Assembly: GCA_015060905.1 (NCBI GenBank)
Contig: SUXQ01000007.1
Location: 72,680-136,679 of the forward strand
Direction: 5' to 3'
Length of the DNA stretch: 64,000 nucleotides
DNA from: Bacteroidales bacterium
GTDB taxonomy: Bacteria; Bacteroidota; Bacteroidia; Bacteroidales; Bacteroidaceae
In this document: piece after piece, positions 27,297 to 36,375 of the stretch
How positions within the stretch are numbered: the first letter of the stretch is position 1
Layout: every line of letters starts with the position of its first letter
Made by a program: the position numbers and the translations under genes
Notes under the pieces: model-generated
The model's input: the letters and a program-made list of their open reading frames with translations, nothing else
The model's database searches: none
Told to the model about the DNA's origin: nothing

Positions 27297-29759
27297 TTAA
27301 AGCAGTGATTTTAGTCTGAATTCAAGGTCAGCCTCGTCCGAGCATAAAACCTGACGAGGCTTGCTGCCATCCTGTTCGCCCACAATACCCGTCTGACACA
27401 GTTGATCCATTATTCGTCCGGCGCGGTTGAATCCTATATTGTATTTACGCTGCAACATTGACGTAGAGCCTTGCTGATGAAGAACAACCGTACGTGCAGC
27501 ATCGGCAAAAAGAGGGTCGAGCCTGTCCGAAGATATTTCCCCGGTGCGCGCAGTTGAGCCGCCCGTATCACCACCGGCCTCGTCCGGGTCGGGAAGGAAA
27601 TAGGCAGATGAATAGCCCTGCTGACGCGCAATAAAGTCGCACACACGCTCAACCTCATTCGTCTCGACAAGAGCACACTGCACACGAACAGGGTCGTTAC
27701 CTGCAAGAAAAAGCATGTCACCCCTACCCTGCAACTGATTGGCACCCGTACGCTCGAGAATGGTGCGCGAGTCGATGGGCGAAATTACTCGGAACGCCAT
27801 ACGCGCCGGGAAGTTAGCCTTGATGGTACCTGTAATAATATTTGTTGTAGGACGCTGAGTAGCAATAATCATATGTATACCCACCGCACGCGCCTTCTGC
27901 GCAATACGAGCAATAGGAAGCTCTATCTCCTTACCCGCCTGCATCATAAGGTCGCCATACTCGTCAATAATCACCACAATGTAAGGCATGAAACGATGCC
28001 CCTCGGTAGGCAGCAATGTGCGATTAAGAAACTTCTCGTTGTACTCTTTTACAGAGCGCACCTTTGCCGCCTGCAACAGTTTGTAGCGATTATCCATTTC
28101 CACGCACAAAGACTTAAGCGTGCGAACAACGCGCATAACATCCGTAATAATAGACTCATCCTCATTCTCGAGTTTGGCAAGAAAATGCTTCTCGAGCACC
28201 CTGTAAAGGCTAAGCTCAACCATTTTAGGGTCCACCATCACAAATTTCAGATACGCAGGATGCATCTTATAAAGCAACGACGTAATTATCGCATTAAGAC
28301 CGACAGACTTACCCATACCCGTTGCACCGGCAACAAGCAAGTGAGGCATCTTCGCAAGGTCCACCATATAAATTTCGTTGGAAATAGTCTTACCAAGCGC
28401 CAGAGGAAGTGCCATTTCGCTCTCTTTAAACTTGCGACTGTTAAGCAAAGAGACCATCGGGACAATCTGTTTATTACTATTGGGAACCTCGATACCTATG
28501 GTACCCTTGCCGGGGATGGGAGCAATTATACGTATGCATAGAGCCGACAACGACATTGCAATATCATCCTCGAGGCCGCGTATCTTGTTGATGCGCACAC
28601 CCGGAGCAGGGGTCAATTCATACAACGTGATTGTGGGACCGACCGTGGCCTTTATCGAACTAATCTCAATATCGAAATTTCTAAGCACCTCTACAATCCT
28701 GTTCTTATTTGCAGTCTGCTCCTCCATGTCTATAGAATGAACGGGAGCCTCGTATTTATCAAGAAGGTCAAGCGTAGGACTTTTGTAGTAACTAAGTTCA
28801 TCCTTCGGATTTATAGGCTGAAGCATTTTACCCCCCGTATCATCATCGTCCTCGGCCTGTTCCACGTCAAAAGGAACCTTTTCGTCCCCAGCTTGCTCGG
28901 CAAGCGAAGTACCATTATCCTCGGGAAGTACCTCATTCTCTACCGGCAGTTCCACCGTAAAACCATTATCCTCTTCCTCCGAAGCAACAGCCGCATCTTC
29001 AGCCGCAGGAGTTTCATCTTCATTCACAAGAACTTCCTGTGAATCATCAACCTCATTTTCTTCATCATCAGCATCTTCCTCCTCATCCTCTTCATTTTCA
29101 TCATCAGAAGAGCGCGAAGGCTTTAATTTCCCCACCTGAGCAGCACCAAAATTAAACGCACTTTTAATCCACTTTATAGTGTCGCGAGTAAGATATATCA
29201 TGAAAAGCACCAAACTCACAAGTAACAAAAGCACCATTCCCAAAGGCCCTATCTGCGAAACAAGCCACGCAGCCACCCTCTCACCATGTTCACCACCCGG
29301 CGACAGGAAACTTCCGGCCATAAGGTCACCAAAAAGGAAACTGAAGAAGAGCGAGCCCCACACCAATCCAAACACCGAAGCGATGAACCATTTTACAAGA
29401 CGCGGACGTCGCCAATCGAAAAGCCTTACAACCAGAGCCAACAAAAATGGCAGCATAGCAAAGGCCGCCCAACCGAAACAACCGTTCATAAGAAACATTG
29501 CCATACGCGCGCCCAAAGAACCCGTGCAATTAGTAACACCATTGTCGGTAGAATTTAAATCCACGCCCGAGCCTGTCTCAATCAAGCTATTATCAGCCCC
29601 ACCCGACATTACAAACGACACAAAAGAAGATGCAAGGAATATTAAAAATATTGAAAAACATATTCCCACAACCACACACGAAGTGCGCCCCGTCAATGCA
29701 GTCCACATACGCGACAATCGTCCGGGAGTTTTTTCTTTCTTAGTATTTTTTTTAGTCAT
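27297..29759 (-). CDS. ftsK: DNA translocase FtsK
   Basis: 820 aa. Four membrane helices within the first ~200 residues, an acidic Glu/Asp-rich linker (~215-305, shorter than in E. coli), then the RecA-type motor with Walker A VAGATGMGKSVGLNAI, Walker B VVIIDEYGDLMM, and RAVGIHMIIATQRPTTNIITG. The C-terminal ~65 residues (DPLFADAARTVVLHQQGSTS, RKYNIGFNRAGRIMDQL) are the winged-helix gamma domain that reads KOPS-like sequences. Segregates chromosome ends at the septum and activates XerCD at dif. Confidence 0.97.
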   Translation of the reverse strand: MTKKNTKKEKTPGRLSRMWTALTGRTSCVVVGICFSIFLIFLASSFVSFVMSGGADNSLIETGSGVDLNSTDNGVTNCTGSLGARMAMFLMNGCFGWAAFAMLPFLLALVVRLFDWRRPRLVKWFIASVFGLVWGSLFFSFLFGDLMAGSFLSPGGEHGERVAAWLVSQIGPLGMVLLLLVSLVLFMIYLTRDTIKWIKSAFNFGAAQVGKLKPSRSSDDENEEDEEEDADDEENEVDDSQEVLVNEDETPAAEDAAVASEEEDNGFTVELPVENEVLPEDNGTSLAEQAGDEKVPFDVEQAEDDDDTGGKMLQPINPKDELSYYKSPTLDLLDKYEAPVHSIDMEEQTANKNRIVEVLRNFDIEISSIKATVGPTITLYELTPAPGVRINKIRGLEDDIAMSLSALCIRIIAPIPGKGTIGIEVPNSNKQIVPMVSLLNSRKFKESEMALPLALGKTISNEIYMVDLAKMPHLLVAGATGMGKSVGLNAIITSLLYKMHPAYLKFVMVDPKMVELSLYRVLEKHFLAKLENEDESIITDVMRVVRTLKSLCVEMDNRYKLLQAAKVRSVKEYNEKFLNRTLLPTEGHRFMPYIVVIIDEYGDLMMQAGKEIELPIARIAQKARAVGIHMIIATQRPTTNIITGTIKANFPARMAFRVISPIDSRTILERTGANQLQGRGDMLFLAGNDPVRVQCALVETNEVERVCDFIARQQGYSSAYFLPDPDEAGGDTGGSTARTGEISSDRLDPLFADAARTVVLHQQGSTSMLQRKYNIGFNRAGRIMDQLCQTGIVGEQDGSKPRQVLCSDEADLEFRLKSLL

Positions 29760-29905
29760 AAAAATCGGATTTAATATTTACAGAGATAGTAATGCGAAGG
29801 AATATCCATCTTCGCATACTTCAATTTGCAAAGATAATTAAAGATAAGAAAAGAAAAAACAACAACCACCAAAAATAGCTCAAAAAACATCTTAAAAGAA
29901 AGCCG

Positions 29906-29936
29906 TTGTTTATATAGCGAAAATTTAGTACTTTTG
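29906..29936 (+). promoter_or_regulatory. Promoter of the DUF5063-exonuclease-rlmI operon
   Basis: TTG (29906-29908) and TACTTTTG (29929-29936) with 20 nt between them match the Bacteroidetes -33/-7 consensus; the ATG follows 40 nt later. Confidence 0.65.
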
Positions 29937-29976
29937 CACCCGTCACGCATTAAAATCCATTTTAAAACAAAAACTC

Positions 29977-30537
29977 ATGACAGGAGAAGAAGATATTGTA
30001 TTTTCACGCAACACGGTAGAATTTGTAACCGTCGCCGCCGAATTTTGCGCCTACATAGAGCGCACCAACGACCACACACGCAAAGAATTCATCGACACAC
30101 TGCTGAAATTACTACCCCTGCTATACATAAAAGCACAAATGTTACCCGACGGCGAAACATTAAACGAAGATGAATTGGAAACATTTGTGACAGAAGAGAC
30201 ATACGAAGTTGTAAGGCTCACACTGACCGAACTTTTTGCACAATACGACACCTATCTTGACGTATTTGTTACAGAAATGAAATACAGCGACACCCCTGTG
30301 ACAAAAAGCATCTCCGAAGACCTTGCAGACATCTATCAAGATGTAAAAAATTTTGTCACACAATTCCGGATAGGAATAAACGAAACTATGCACGACGCCA
30401 TTTTAGAGTGCCGCGAACACTTTCAGCTATATTGGGGACAAACATTGGTAAACACCCTGCGCGCCCTTCACGAATTGAAGTACAACACACTCGACGATGA
30501 CGCAAACGACGAAAATGCGGAAAATGAAGATTTTTAG
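29977..30537 (+). CDS. DUF5063 domain protein
   Basis: 186 aa, soluble and acidic, without signal peptide. FSRNTVEFVTVAAEFCAYIE at the start and DLADIYQDVKNFVTQFRIG in the middle match the Bacteroidetes DUF5063 family, all-helical and of unknown function. Ends with an Asp/Asn/Glu-rich tail. The exonuclease gene starts within its last codons in another frame, so the two are translationally coupled; a nucleic-acid-related role is plausible from context only. Confidence 0.8.
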   Translation: MTGEEDIVFSRNTVEFVTVAAEFCAYIERTNDHTRKEFIDTLLKLLPLLYIKAQMLPDGETLNEDELETFVTEETYEVVRLTLTELFAQYDTYLDVFVTEMKYSDTPVTKSISEDLADIYQDVKNFVTQFRIGINETMHDAILECREHFQLYWGQTLVNTLRALHELKYNTLDDDANDENAENEDF

Positions 30538-31114
30538 CCCGACAATAGAAAAAAGTGAAGTGGCAAAATACCCCACCGCACAATTCGAGGGGCGCATTAT
30601 TACCATAGACACTAAAGAAGAGGCCGAACGCGCAGCACGCGCACTGTTGAACGAGAGCATCTTAGGCCTCGACACAGAAACAAGACCGGCGTTTCGCAAA
30701 GGAGTACACTATCACGTATCCCTACTGCAACTATCCACCGCCGACACCTGCTTCCTTTTCAGACTGTGCCGCACAGGACTCACCGACACACTGATAGAAC
30801 TATTGGAAAGCACAAACATAAAAAAGATTGGAGTATCGCTGCACGACGACTTTAACTCACTTAAAGCCCGCCGCAGCTTCACCCCCGGCAGTTTCATAGA
30901 ACTACAAAAGTACGTTGCGGATTTTGGAATAGAAGAAATGAGCCTGCAAAAGATATACGCAATAATCTTCGCCCGGCGCATCTCCAAAAGCCAACGACTG
31001 ACAAATTGGGAAGCCGACGTACTTACCGACAAACAAAAAATATACGCCGCCACCGATGCGTGGACCTGCCTGAACATCTACAAACATCTTGAAAATATAA
31101 AAAAGAACAAATAA
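30524..31114 (+). CDS. 3'-5' exonuclease, DEDDy superfamily (RNase D/WRN-like)
   Basis: 196 aa from ATG at 30524; in-frame ATGs at 30515 and 30497 are also possible and all overlap the preceding gene. DEDDy motifs are complete: LGLDTETRP (DxE), VSLHDDFNSL (second Asp) and YAATDAWTCLNIY (YxxxD). Single domain without HRDC, so shorter than RNase D. Probably trims RNA or DNA 3' ends. 7 bp before the methyltransferase gene. Confidence 0.88.
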   Translation: MKIFSPTIEKSEVAKYPTAQFEGRIITIDTKEEAERAARALLNESILGLDTETRPAFRKGVHYHVSLLQLSTADTCFLFRLCRTGLTDTLIELLESTNIKKIGVSLHDDFNSLKARRSFTPGSFIELQKYVADFGIEEMSLQKIYAIIFARRISKSQRLTNWEADVLTDKQKIYAATDAWTCLNIYKHLENIKKNK

Positions 31115-31121
31115 CAAATAT

Positions 31122-32303
31122 ATGGAAAAAGCCGTAATACTTAAAAGAGGAAAAGAGGAGTCGTTGCAACGCCGCCACCCTTGGATATTTTCGGGAGCCA
31201 TACAGCGAATAACCGGGAAGCCCGAAGAAGGAGAACTTGTAACCGTATACACCAGCGACAACAAATTCATCGCACAAGGTCACATACAAGTAGGCAGCAT
31301 CGCCGTCAGAGTACTTACTTTTGAGAAAGAAAATATAGACCACGACTTTTGGAAACGCCGCATAGCAACCGCCTACAACATGCGCCAAAGTATAGGCATT
31401 GCCTCGCGCGAGGACAACGACACCTTCCGCCTGATACACGGCGAGGGCGACAACCTTCCGGGATTAGTCATCGACATTTACGGCGACACAGCAGTAATGC
31501 AGGCACACAGCGTAGGCATGCACGTATGCCGCAACGCAATAGCAGCAGCCCTGCAAGAAGTGCTTGGCGAGAGAATAAAAAACATCTACTATAAGTCGGA
31601 CACCACCCTGCCCTACAAAGCCGACCTTAATCAAGAGAATGGATACATTGCAGGCAAAAGTTCGAGCAACGTAGCCACAGAATACGGCCTAAAATTCCAT
31701 ATAGACTGGTTGCGCGGACAAAAGACAGGCTTTTTCATCGACCAGCGTGAAAACCGTTCACTGCTCGAAAAATACTCCAAAGGACGCAAACTGCTCAACA
31801 TGTTCTGTTACACGGGAGGATTCTCAATATACGCCCTGCGTGGAGGAGCCGAACTTGTCCACTCGGTAGATAGTTCGGCAAAAGCCATCGACCTTACCAA
31901 TGCCAACGTCGAGCTTAACTTCCCCGACGACAAACGCCACGCAGCATACGCCGAGGACGCATTCGACTACCTCGACAAGATGGGCGACAACTACGACCTA
32001 ATAATATTAGACCCACCCGCCTTTGCCAAACACCGCGACTCGTTGCGCAACGCCCTTATCGGCTACCGACGACTCAACGCGAAGGCCATCGAAAAAATAA
32101 AGCCCGGAGGAATAATTTTCACATTCTCATGCTCGCAAGCAGTCAGCAAAGAGAACTTCCGCACAGCAGTCTTTACAGCTGCAGCAATGGCCAAACGCAA
32201 CGTGCGCATCCTGCACCAACTGACACAACCGGCCGACCACCCGGTAAACATCTACCACCCCGAAGGAGAATACCTCAAAGGATTGGTAATTTACGTAGAA
32301 TAA
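31122..32303 (+). CDS. rlmI: Class I SAM-dependent rRNA methyltransferase (RlmI-like)
   Basis: 393 aa. PUA domain at ~1-75 (LQRRHPWIFSGAIQRITGKP), then an EEHGD-like region, then the Rossmann methyltransferase: LRGQKTGFFIDQRENRSLL, LLNMFCYTGGFSIYALRGGA, LIILDPPAFAKH and the catalytic-Cys motif FTFSCSQAVSKENF. Homologous to RlmI, which makes m5C1962 in 23S rRNA. Its last 89 nucleotides plus 4 nt after the stop are repeated exactly at 41972-42064, where the island ends, so its 3' end is the insertion site or was supplied by the incoming element. Confidence 0.92.
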   Translation: MEKAVILKRGKEESLQRRHPWIFSGAIQRITGKPEEGELVTVYTSDNKFIAQGHIQVGSIAVRVLTFEKENIDHDFWKRRIATAYNMRQSIGIASREDNDTFRLIHGEGDNLPGLVIDIYGDTAVMQAHSVGMHVCRNAIAAALQEVLGERIKNIYYKSDTTLPYKADLNQENGYIAGKSSSNVATEYGLKFHIDWLRGQKTGFFIDQRENRSLLEKYSKGRKLLNMFCYTGGFSIYALRGGAELVHSVDSSAKAIDLTNANVELNFPDDKRHAAYAEDAFDYLDKMGDNYDLIILDPPAFAKHRDSLRNALIGYRRLNAKAIEKIKPGGIIFTFSCSQAVSKENFRTAVFTAAAMAKRNVRILHQLTQPADHPVNIYHPEGEYLKGLVIYVE

Positions 32304-32307
32304 TCCA
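32215..32307 (+). repeat. 93-bp direct repeat, left copy (3' end of rlmI; putative attL)
   Basis: Runs from ACCAACTGACACAACC through the rlmI stop codon to AATCCA. It is identical base for base to 41972-42064. Bases on either side differ between the copies (CTGC versus AATTA before; CAAAA versus TATTA after), so the limits are sharp. Confidence 0.97.
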
Positions 32308-32313
32308 CAAAAA

Positions 32314-32367
32314 GCAATCATCAATAGAGGCTGAAAGTCAAGGCTTTCAGCCTCTATTGATGATTGC
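32314..32367 (+). terminator. Long hairpin terminator after rlmI, left edge of island
   Basis: Perfect 24-bp stem (GCAATCATCAATAGAGGC... and its complement; 32314-32337 and 32344-32367) with a 6-nt loop. No long T-run follows on the + strand, but it would stop or stabilise transcripts and isolate the island from rlmI read-through. It lies inside the repeat-bounded element. Confidence 0.7.
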
Positions 32368-32453
32368 ACTATAGAATTAAAAGCAACATCTATTATATAT
32401 TTCTTTTATCGTAAAAAAAAAAGTCATATATCTTAAAAAAATCAAAATATAGT

Positions 32454-32461
32454 TATCTTTG
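32454..32461 (+). promoter_or_regulatory. -7 promoter element upstream of the candidate RNA
   Basis: TATCTTTG is a full match to TAnnTTTG. No TTTG is present at the expected -33 distance (the region is TATATCTTAAAAAAATC), so an alternative sigma factor, possibly the island's own, or an activator may be needed. Confidence 0.5.
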
Positions 32462-32467
32462 CAATTG

Positions 32468-32895
32468 GAATCTCATTATCTTGTTATAAAATCTGTAATT
32501 GAGTTCTACATTTAATTACAATAAAAACAAGAAAGTACACGCCGAGCTTGCAAATACGGAATAATTTAAGATCCTAATTTTCAAGCATAAGAACGGGTGG
32601 GAATAGAGAAACTGACATATTAAGGCGTTTACTACGCTTTGTTTAAGACGTTCTGAAATCTGGAAAATTTCAAAAATAATTCAGTCTTGAATCAAGCAAC
32701 GGTAGATGTCCAGGGTGTGATTACATCATACTAAATTACATATTTATCCTGTGTATTTCTACACAGAGTATATGTGTGTAATATTATGTGATTATCATAT
32801 CGGCGTGGACTCTGGCGTTGTCTGTTCAACTGAATTGGGCAATTTCCAGAGCCTCAGAACGTGGAACAGACAATAAGAAGTTTCCACGCTTTTTT
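32468..32895 (+). ncRNA. Candidate ~430-nt structured RNA with pseudoknot and intrinsic terminator
   Basis: The 603-bp stretch before the sigma gene has no credible gene but rich pairing. Stems seen: AGAACG/CGTTCT (32590-32595/32649-32654) enclosing AAGGCGT/ACGCTTT (32622-32640); a long arm from TTACAT/ATGTGA (32721-32726/32786-32791) to TGTGTA/TACACA (32750-32755/32760-32765). At the 3' end an outer 7-bp stem GCGTGGA/TCCACGC (32803-32809/32883-32889) followed by six T encloses two interleaved stems: CTCTGG/CCAGAG (32810-32815/32846-32851) and TGTCTGTTC/GAACAGACA (32819-32827/32864-32872), an H-type pseudoknot. I do not recognise a known RNA class (not tmRNA or RNase P by their conserved cores). 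The 5' end is inferred from the -7 box. Confidence 0.55.
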
Positions 32896-32970
32896 ATGCC
32901 TAAACTTAACGTACAAAAAGGGAATGCGGCCCAAAAGTTAAAAATACGCAAATAGTTTAAGCAAAATGAT

Positions 32971-33597
32971 ATGAAAACGCAGAATGAAGAGACACACAAA
33001 ATTCGGAAAAAATCAGAAACAATTACATCTGCAATATCTGATAGAGAAATAGTTCGCGCTATTCTAAACAGAGATGCTCGTATAACCCAATTATATCTCT
33101 ACGAGAAGTGTTATCCGCTTTTCAAAGCTCGTTATGACAAATACTATACAGATTGCGAATCTTGTACTGAGTTCATCAATGAAATATACACATACATTAT
33201 GACCCCGGGGGTGAAGACGGGTAAATGCTATCTCTCTACTTTTGGTTTTAGTTGCAGCCTTACTTGTTGGTTAAAGATTGTGATTGAAAATTATTGTCGC
33301 CAACTTTTCAAGAAAAGAATTGAAATTACAGAAATTTCCGAAGAAGATAGCGATAGAAATTTACTCGAAACATCCTCTCCTAATATGTCTATACTAACTA
33401 AAAAGGATGTAGAAATTATATTGAATCTGATGCCAAATAAACGATACAGAGACTTAATACGCTTTCGCTATATTGAAGAAAAAAGCAATGAAGAAACCGC
33501 AAATATATTAGGAATGTCTATGGATAATTATTACAACAAACATAAATTGGCAAAAGAACAATTTGTTAAGATATTAAGAAAGGAGGGCATAATATGA
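32971..33597 (+). CDS. RNA polymerase sigma-70 family (ECF-like) factor
   Basis: 208 aa. Residues ~40-115 resemble region 2 (LYEKCYPLFKARYDKYY, EFINEIYTYI, LTCWLKIVIENYCRQLF); residues ~145-205 resemble region 4 with a helix-turn-helix: LNLMPNKRYRDLIRFRYIEE, SNEETANILGMSMDNYYNKH. Regions 1 and 3 are absent, as in ECF factors. It starts 75 nt after the RNA terminator and overlaps the next gene by 4 nt (ATGA). Likely directs polymerase to an island promoter; the target is unknown. AT-rich codons like the rest of the island. Confidence 0.8.
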   Translation: MKTQNEETHKIRKKSETITSAISDREIVRAILNRDARITQLYLYEKCYPLFKARYDKYYTDCESCTEFINEIYTYIMTPGVKTGKCYLSTFGFSCSLTCWLKIVIENYCRQLFKKRIEITEISEEDSDRNLLETSSPNMSILTKKDVEIILNLMPNKRYRDLIRFRYIEEKSNEETANILGMSMDNYYNKHKLAKEQFVKILRKEGII

Positions 33598-34019
33598 TTA
33601 AACATATAAAACCCCTTCCTATTTCTGAGGAGATGTTGGGTGCATATCTTGAGGGCAAACTTGCACAAAACGATGCTCTATATGTAGAACAGATGTTACA
33701 AAACAATGACGAACTCTCGGCATTTGTTAATGAATTATCTGTATCAGATGATTTAACATCAAATTACTTAATGGAAGATATACCAAGCTTTAATAATTAC
33801 TTTATACTTCCTAATATTTCAAAGAATACAGAGACTTTTACAGAACCTCATATAACCCCCATTGAATGTGAGCCATCGTTTGTTGATGTCGCAGCTTGTG
33901 CTATGATAGCTGGCCTTACAGATGATGGTGATATGATAATTAATGATAATCTGATCAATATTGATATAGACAATATCTCGGATATAGGTATGGATGATTT
34001 ACCAATTGATGGTGAATAA
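33594..34019 (+). CDS. Small acidic protein, putative cytoplasmic anti-sigma partner
   Basis: 141 aa, very acidic, no membrane segment. The N-terminal ~45 residues (ISEEMLGAYLEGKLAQNDAL, VEQMLQNNDELSAFVNEL) follow the pattern of anti-sigma zinc-finger-like domains (LxAYLDGxL...VExHLxxxxE) but without the zinc His/Cys. The rest is low in complexity with many Asp, Asn and Ile (NDNLINIDIDNISDIGMDDL). Its 4-nt overlap with the sigma gene is the typical arrangement of a sigma/anti-sigma pair. Function is inferred from position and pattern only; a plain adaptor protein is also possible. Confidence 0.5.
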   Translation: MIKHIKPLPISEEMLGAYLEGKLAQNDALYVEQMLQNNDELSAFVNELSVSDDLTSNYLMEDIPSFNNYFILPNISKNTETFTEPHITPIECEPSFVDVAACAMIAGLTDDGDMIINDNLINIDIDNISDIGMDDLPIDGE

Positions 34020-34034
34020 TTAAAAATAGGAATT

Positions 34035-35075
34035 ATGGAAAGTCAGTCATATGCAGCTAATTGTGGATTATTTTGGGTAGCCAATTCAATCGTGTCTACT
34101 ATAATGGGAGCTACCAATCGTAGTATTCATGAAGAGGCGGCACAGCGTAATCTTGATTTTCAACGTGAATTGGAAGATGCTCGCAATATTGCTCAAGATG
34201 AGATTGAAGCTGAGAAAATCGCTTTTAAAAGAAGAGTAATGAAACTCTCTCGCCAATATCGTCAGACCGAAAGTGCAGAAATGTTCGACCAACAACAAAA
34301 AATGATAGAAGTAAAGTCATTCATTGATAAGTATTGGCCATTAACAAAAGAAGCACCTTGGATTTTAATAAAAAAGATAGAAGAAAGTAAATATTGTAAT
34401 ATACCATTACCACTAAATATATTGTTACTACGCACCCCTTTATTGCCAGCCCAAAATACATCTATATTTAGTAGAGATAATAATATTTATAACGAAATAG
34501 AGTATAAACTTAAAAGAAAACTAAGAACACTTTTCGATATTGAATATTGGAAAGACTGTTGCAACAATGTAAATTATAAGCACAGCAATGCCGATATAAT
34601 GAATATCCATTTCTTTATGAGAAGTTTACCAACATTAGTAATTTCTCCCAAATGCAACAACGAAGGAAAAATGAATTTCAATGCAGCCGTATGGGAAGCA
34701 CAAGCACCACGTCCTCTTTTGCGTCCATTGTTCAGTATTGATTACACTCCATTGTCAGCAGAGCGCAATGAAGAATATTTATCGGCAGCAATTGAAAGAA
34801 TTGAAACCGCCCTTACTATTATTATAGGTGCTACACGCGACTCATATATGCTATTGACACAAGGCAAAGCCCCAATGCTTAATAGTATTTTGGATGAAAG
34901 GGAAGAAGCAATCATAAGAAATGACAACGTCCTAAGAACTTTTGTGAAACAAGAATATAAGAATATAGTCAATGCTTTGGATACAAAATATTCTCCTAAA
35001 TTATTCGAGGCCTACTCAAAAGAAGATGTAGAGTCGATGAAATTGCGAGCACGCGAGATGAGTTTAAAATTCTAA
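34035..35075 (+). CDS. Coiled-coil protein of unknown family (island paralogue A)
   Basis: 346 aa. A mildly hydrophobic start (~11-26, GLFWVANSIVSTIMGA) precedes a charged coiled coil (~30-95). A globular domain follows, with WPLT (101-104) and LPTLVISP (198-205), and helices to the end. The neighbouring 420-aa protein has the same layout with WPLT at 97-100 and LPTLLITP at 192-199, so the two are diverged paralogues. I do not recognise the family. Position just before a dynamin-like GTPase suggests a membrane-associated adaptor or effector. Confidence 0.7.
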   Translation: MESQSYAANCGLFWVANSIVSTIMGATNRSIHEEAAQRNLDFQRELEDARNIAQDEIEAEKIAFKRRVMKLSRQYRQTESAEMFDQQQKMIEVKSFIDKYWPLTKEAPWILIKKIEESKYCNIPLPLNILLLRTPLLPAQNTSIFSRDNNIYNEIEYKLKRKLRTLFDIEYWKDCCNNVNYKHSNADIMNIHFFMRSLPTLVISPKCNNEGKMNFNAAVWEAQAPRPLLRPLFSIDYTPLSAERNEEYLSAAIERIETALTIIIGATRDSYMLLTQGKAPMLNSILDEREEAIIRNDNVLRTFVKQEYKNIVNALDTKYSPKLFEAYSKEDVESMKLRAREMSLKF

Positions 35076-35087
35076 GATGAAAGAATT

Positions 35088-36350
35088 ATGGCGATAGAAC
35101 CTTTATCATTAGCATTGATGGCAACAAATGTCGGTGCATCAATTTTCAATAATTGGCGCAACAATAGACAAAGTCATAAACTACAAGAAAAACAGCAAGA
35201 ATTCGCTCGGGCTGCCGCCGAACGAAATAAACAGCGTATGTGGCAACTTATGCGAGAAGGACAAGAGTTGACACTTGAAATTGAGCGCGAAACACACAAG
35301 AATCGTCTAGAGGATATACAAAACGATTTTAACAACACATTACGTATGGTAACGTTTACAAGAGCGTTAGAAGTGTGGCCATTAACAGTTCTTCCGATTG
35401 TAATGAAAAACCAATCATTGGGAACCCTTATAGACATGCCAAACGAAAGTATCGCCATGCATTGTATTTTTACGCCCTCAAATTGTACCCAATTCAACAA
35501 ATATATACTTCCTGCCATTGAAGATAAATTGACCGATTTCTGTAATTTTCATTGGGGCATACAATCCTCCCACCCCATATTATTTTATAGTGGAGCATGG
35601 AAAACACGTAAAGCCCCAACCGGGATTGAAGTCGAACATTTAAAAACAAATTTGAATAATCTGCCAACATTGTTGATTACTCCATTCTTTAAACCCGAAG
35701 GAGGCATTGAATTTCAACTCAAAGCATGGGGTATTGGTGTTGAACTTGAAACTGATATTGAATGTTCCTATTTTTCATATGCCGAATCATATAAAAAAGA
35801 AATAGACTATCAGATAGAAAAGGATATAAAAGATAGAACTATAGAAGAATTTGTCCCCTATTTACAATGTCTTATTGGTTATATCGCAGACCAATATTTT
35901 TGGACATGCTACAACAAAAGCCCGTTACTGCCTACGTTGTTGACGACTAAAATAATTAAAACAGATGGAATGCCATATTTGAAAGATATAAATAGAGAAC
36001 GGTACAACAAACTATATTCTATATATTTTTCAAACAAAGGAAACATCCCAAACGAAATATTAAACAATCTATTTTTTTATAATCCAACCTATTGTGTTAA
36101 TTTTTTATATTCATTAGCATCAATAGATATTGATGGATTTGATATAGAATTGGTATACAAAATAATTTTTTTGATTTACCAATACCGATCAGGTAGAATC
36201 GTAAAATCTCTTTCCGAAATAGACGAAGAGTATTTCGTTTTTGATGATTTTATTTGTATCTCAAAGTTAATAAAAATATCAAAAATGTGTAATAATAAGC
36301 AAATAAGCAAAGAACTTTTAGAGATAATAAATAATAAAACGAGCATATAA
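35088..36350 (+). CDS. Coiled-coil protein of unknown family (island paralogue B)
   Basis: 420 aa. Short hydrophobic start (MAIEPLSLALMATNVGASIF), coiled coil ~24-85 rich in Gln, Glu and Arg, then the shared domain with VWPLT (96-100), NNLPTLLITPFFKPEGGIEF (191-210) and KAWG, matching paralogue A. A C-terminal extension of ~80 residues absent from A is helical and Ile/Asn-rich. 12 bp after paralogue A and 25 bp before the dynamin gene, so one transcript. Two proteins of the same fold with different tails might form a heteromeric complex. Confidence 0.7.
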   Translation: MAIEPLSLALMATNVGASIFNNWRNNRQSHKLQEKQQEFARAAAERNKQRMWQLMREGQELTLEIERETHKNRLEDIQNDFNNTLRMVTFTRALEVWPLTVLPIVMKNQSLGTLIDMPNESIAMHCIFTPSNCTQFNKYILPAIEDKLTDFCNFHWGIQSSHPILFYSGAWKTRKAPTGIEVEHLKTNLNNLPTLLITPFFKPEGGIEFQLKAWGIGVELETDIECSYFSYAESYKKEIDYQIEKDIKDRTIEEFVPYLQCLIGYIADQYFWTCYNKSPLLPTLLTTKIIKTDGMPYLKDINRERYNKLYSIYFSNKGNIPNEILNNLFFYNPTYCVNFLYSLASIDIDGFDIELVYKIIFLIYQYRSGRIVKSLSEIDEEYFVFDDFICISKLIKISKMCNNKQISKELLEIINNKTSI

Positions 36351-36375
36351 CAATCAATATAAATTCAGCACAGCC

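Noticed and set aside
32308..32970. tmRNA, RNase P RNA or group II intron in the gene-free stretch
   Set aside because: None of their conserved cores (tag-peptide frame with CCA end, P4 GAGGAAAGUC, domain V) could be found.
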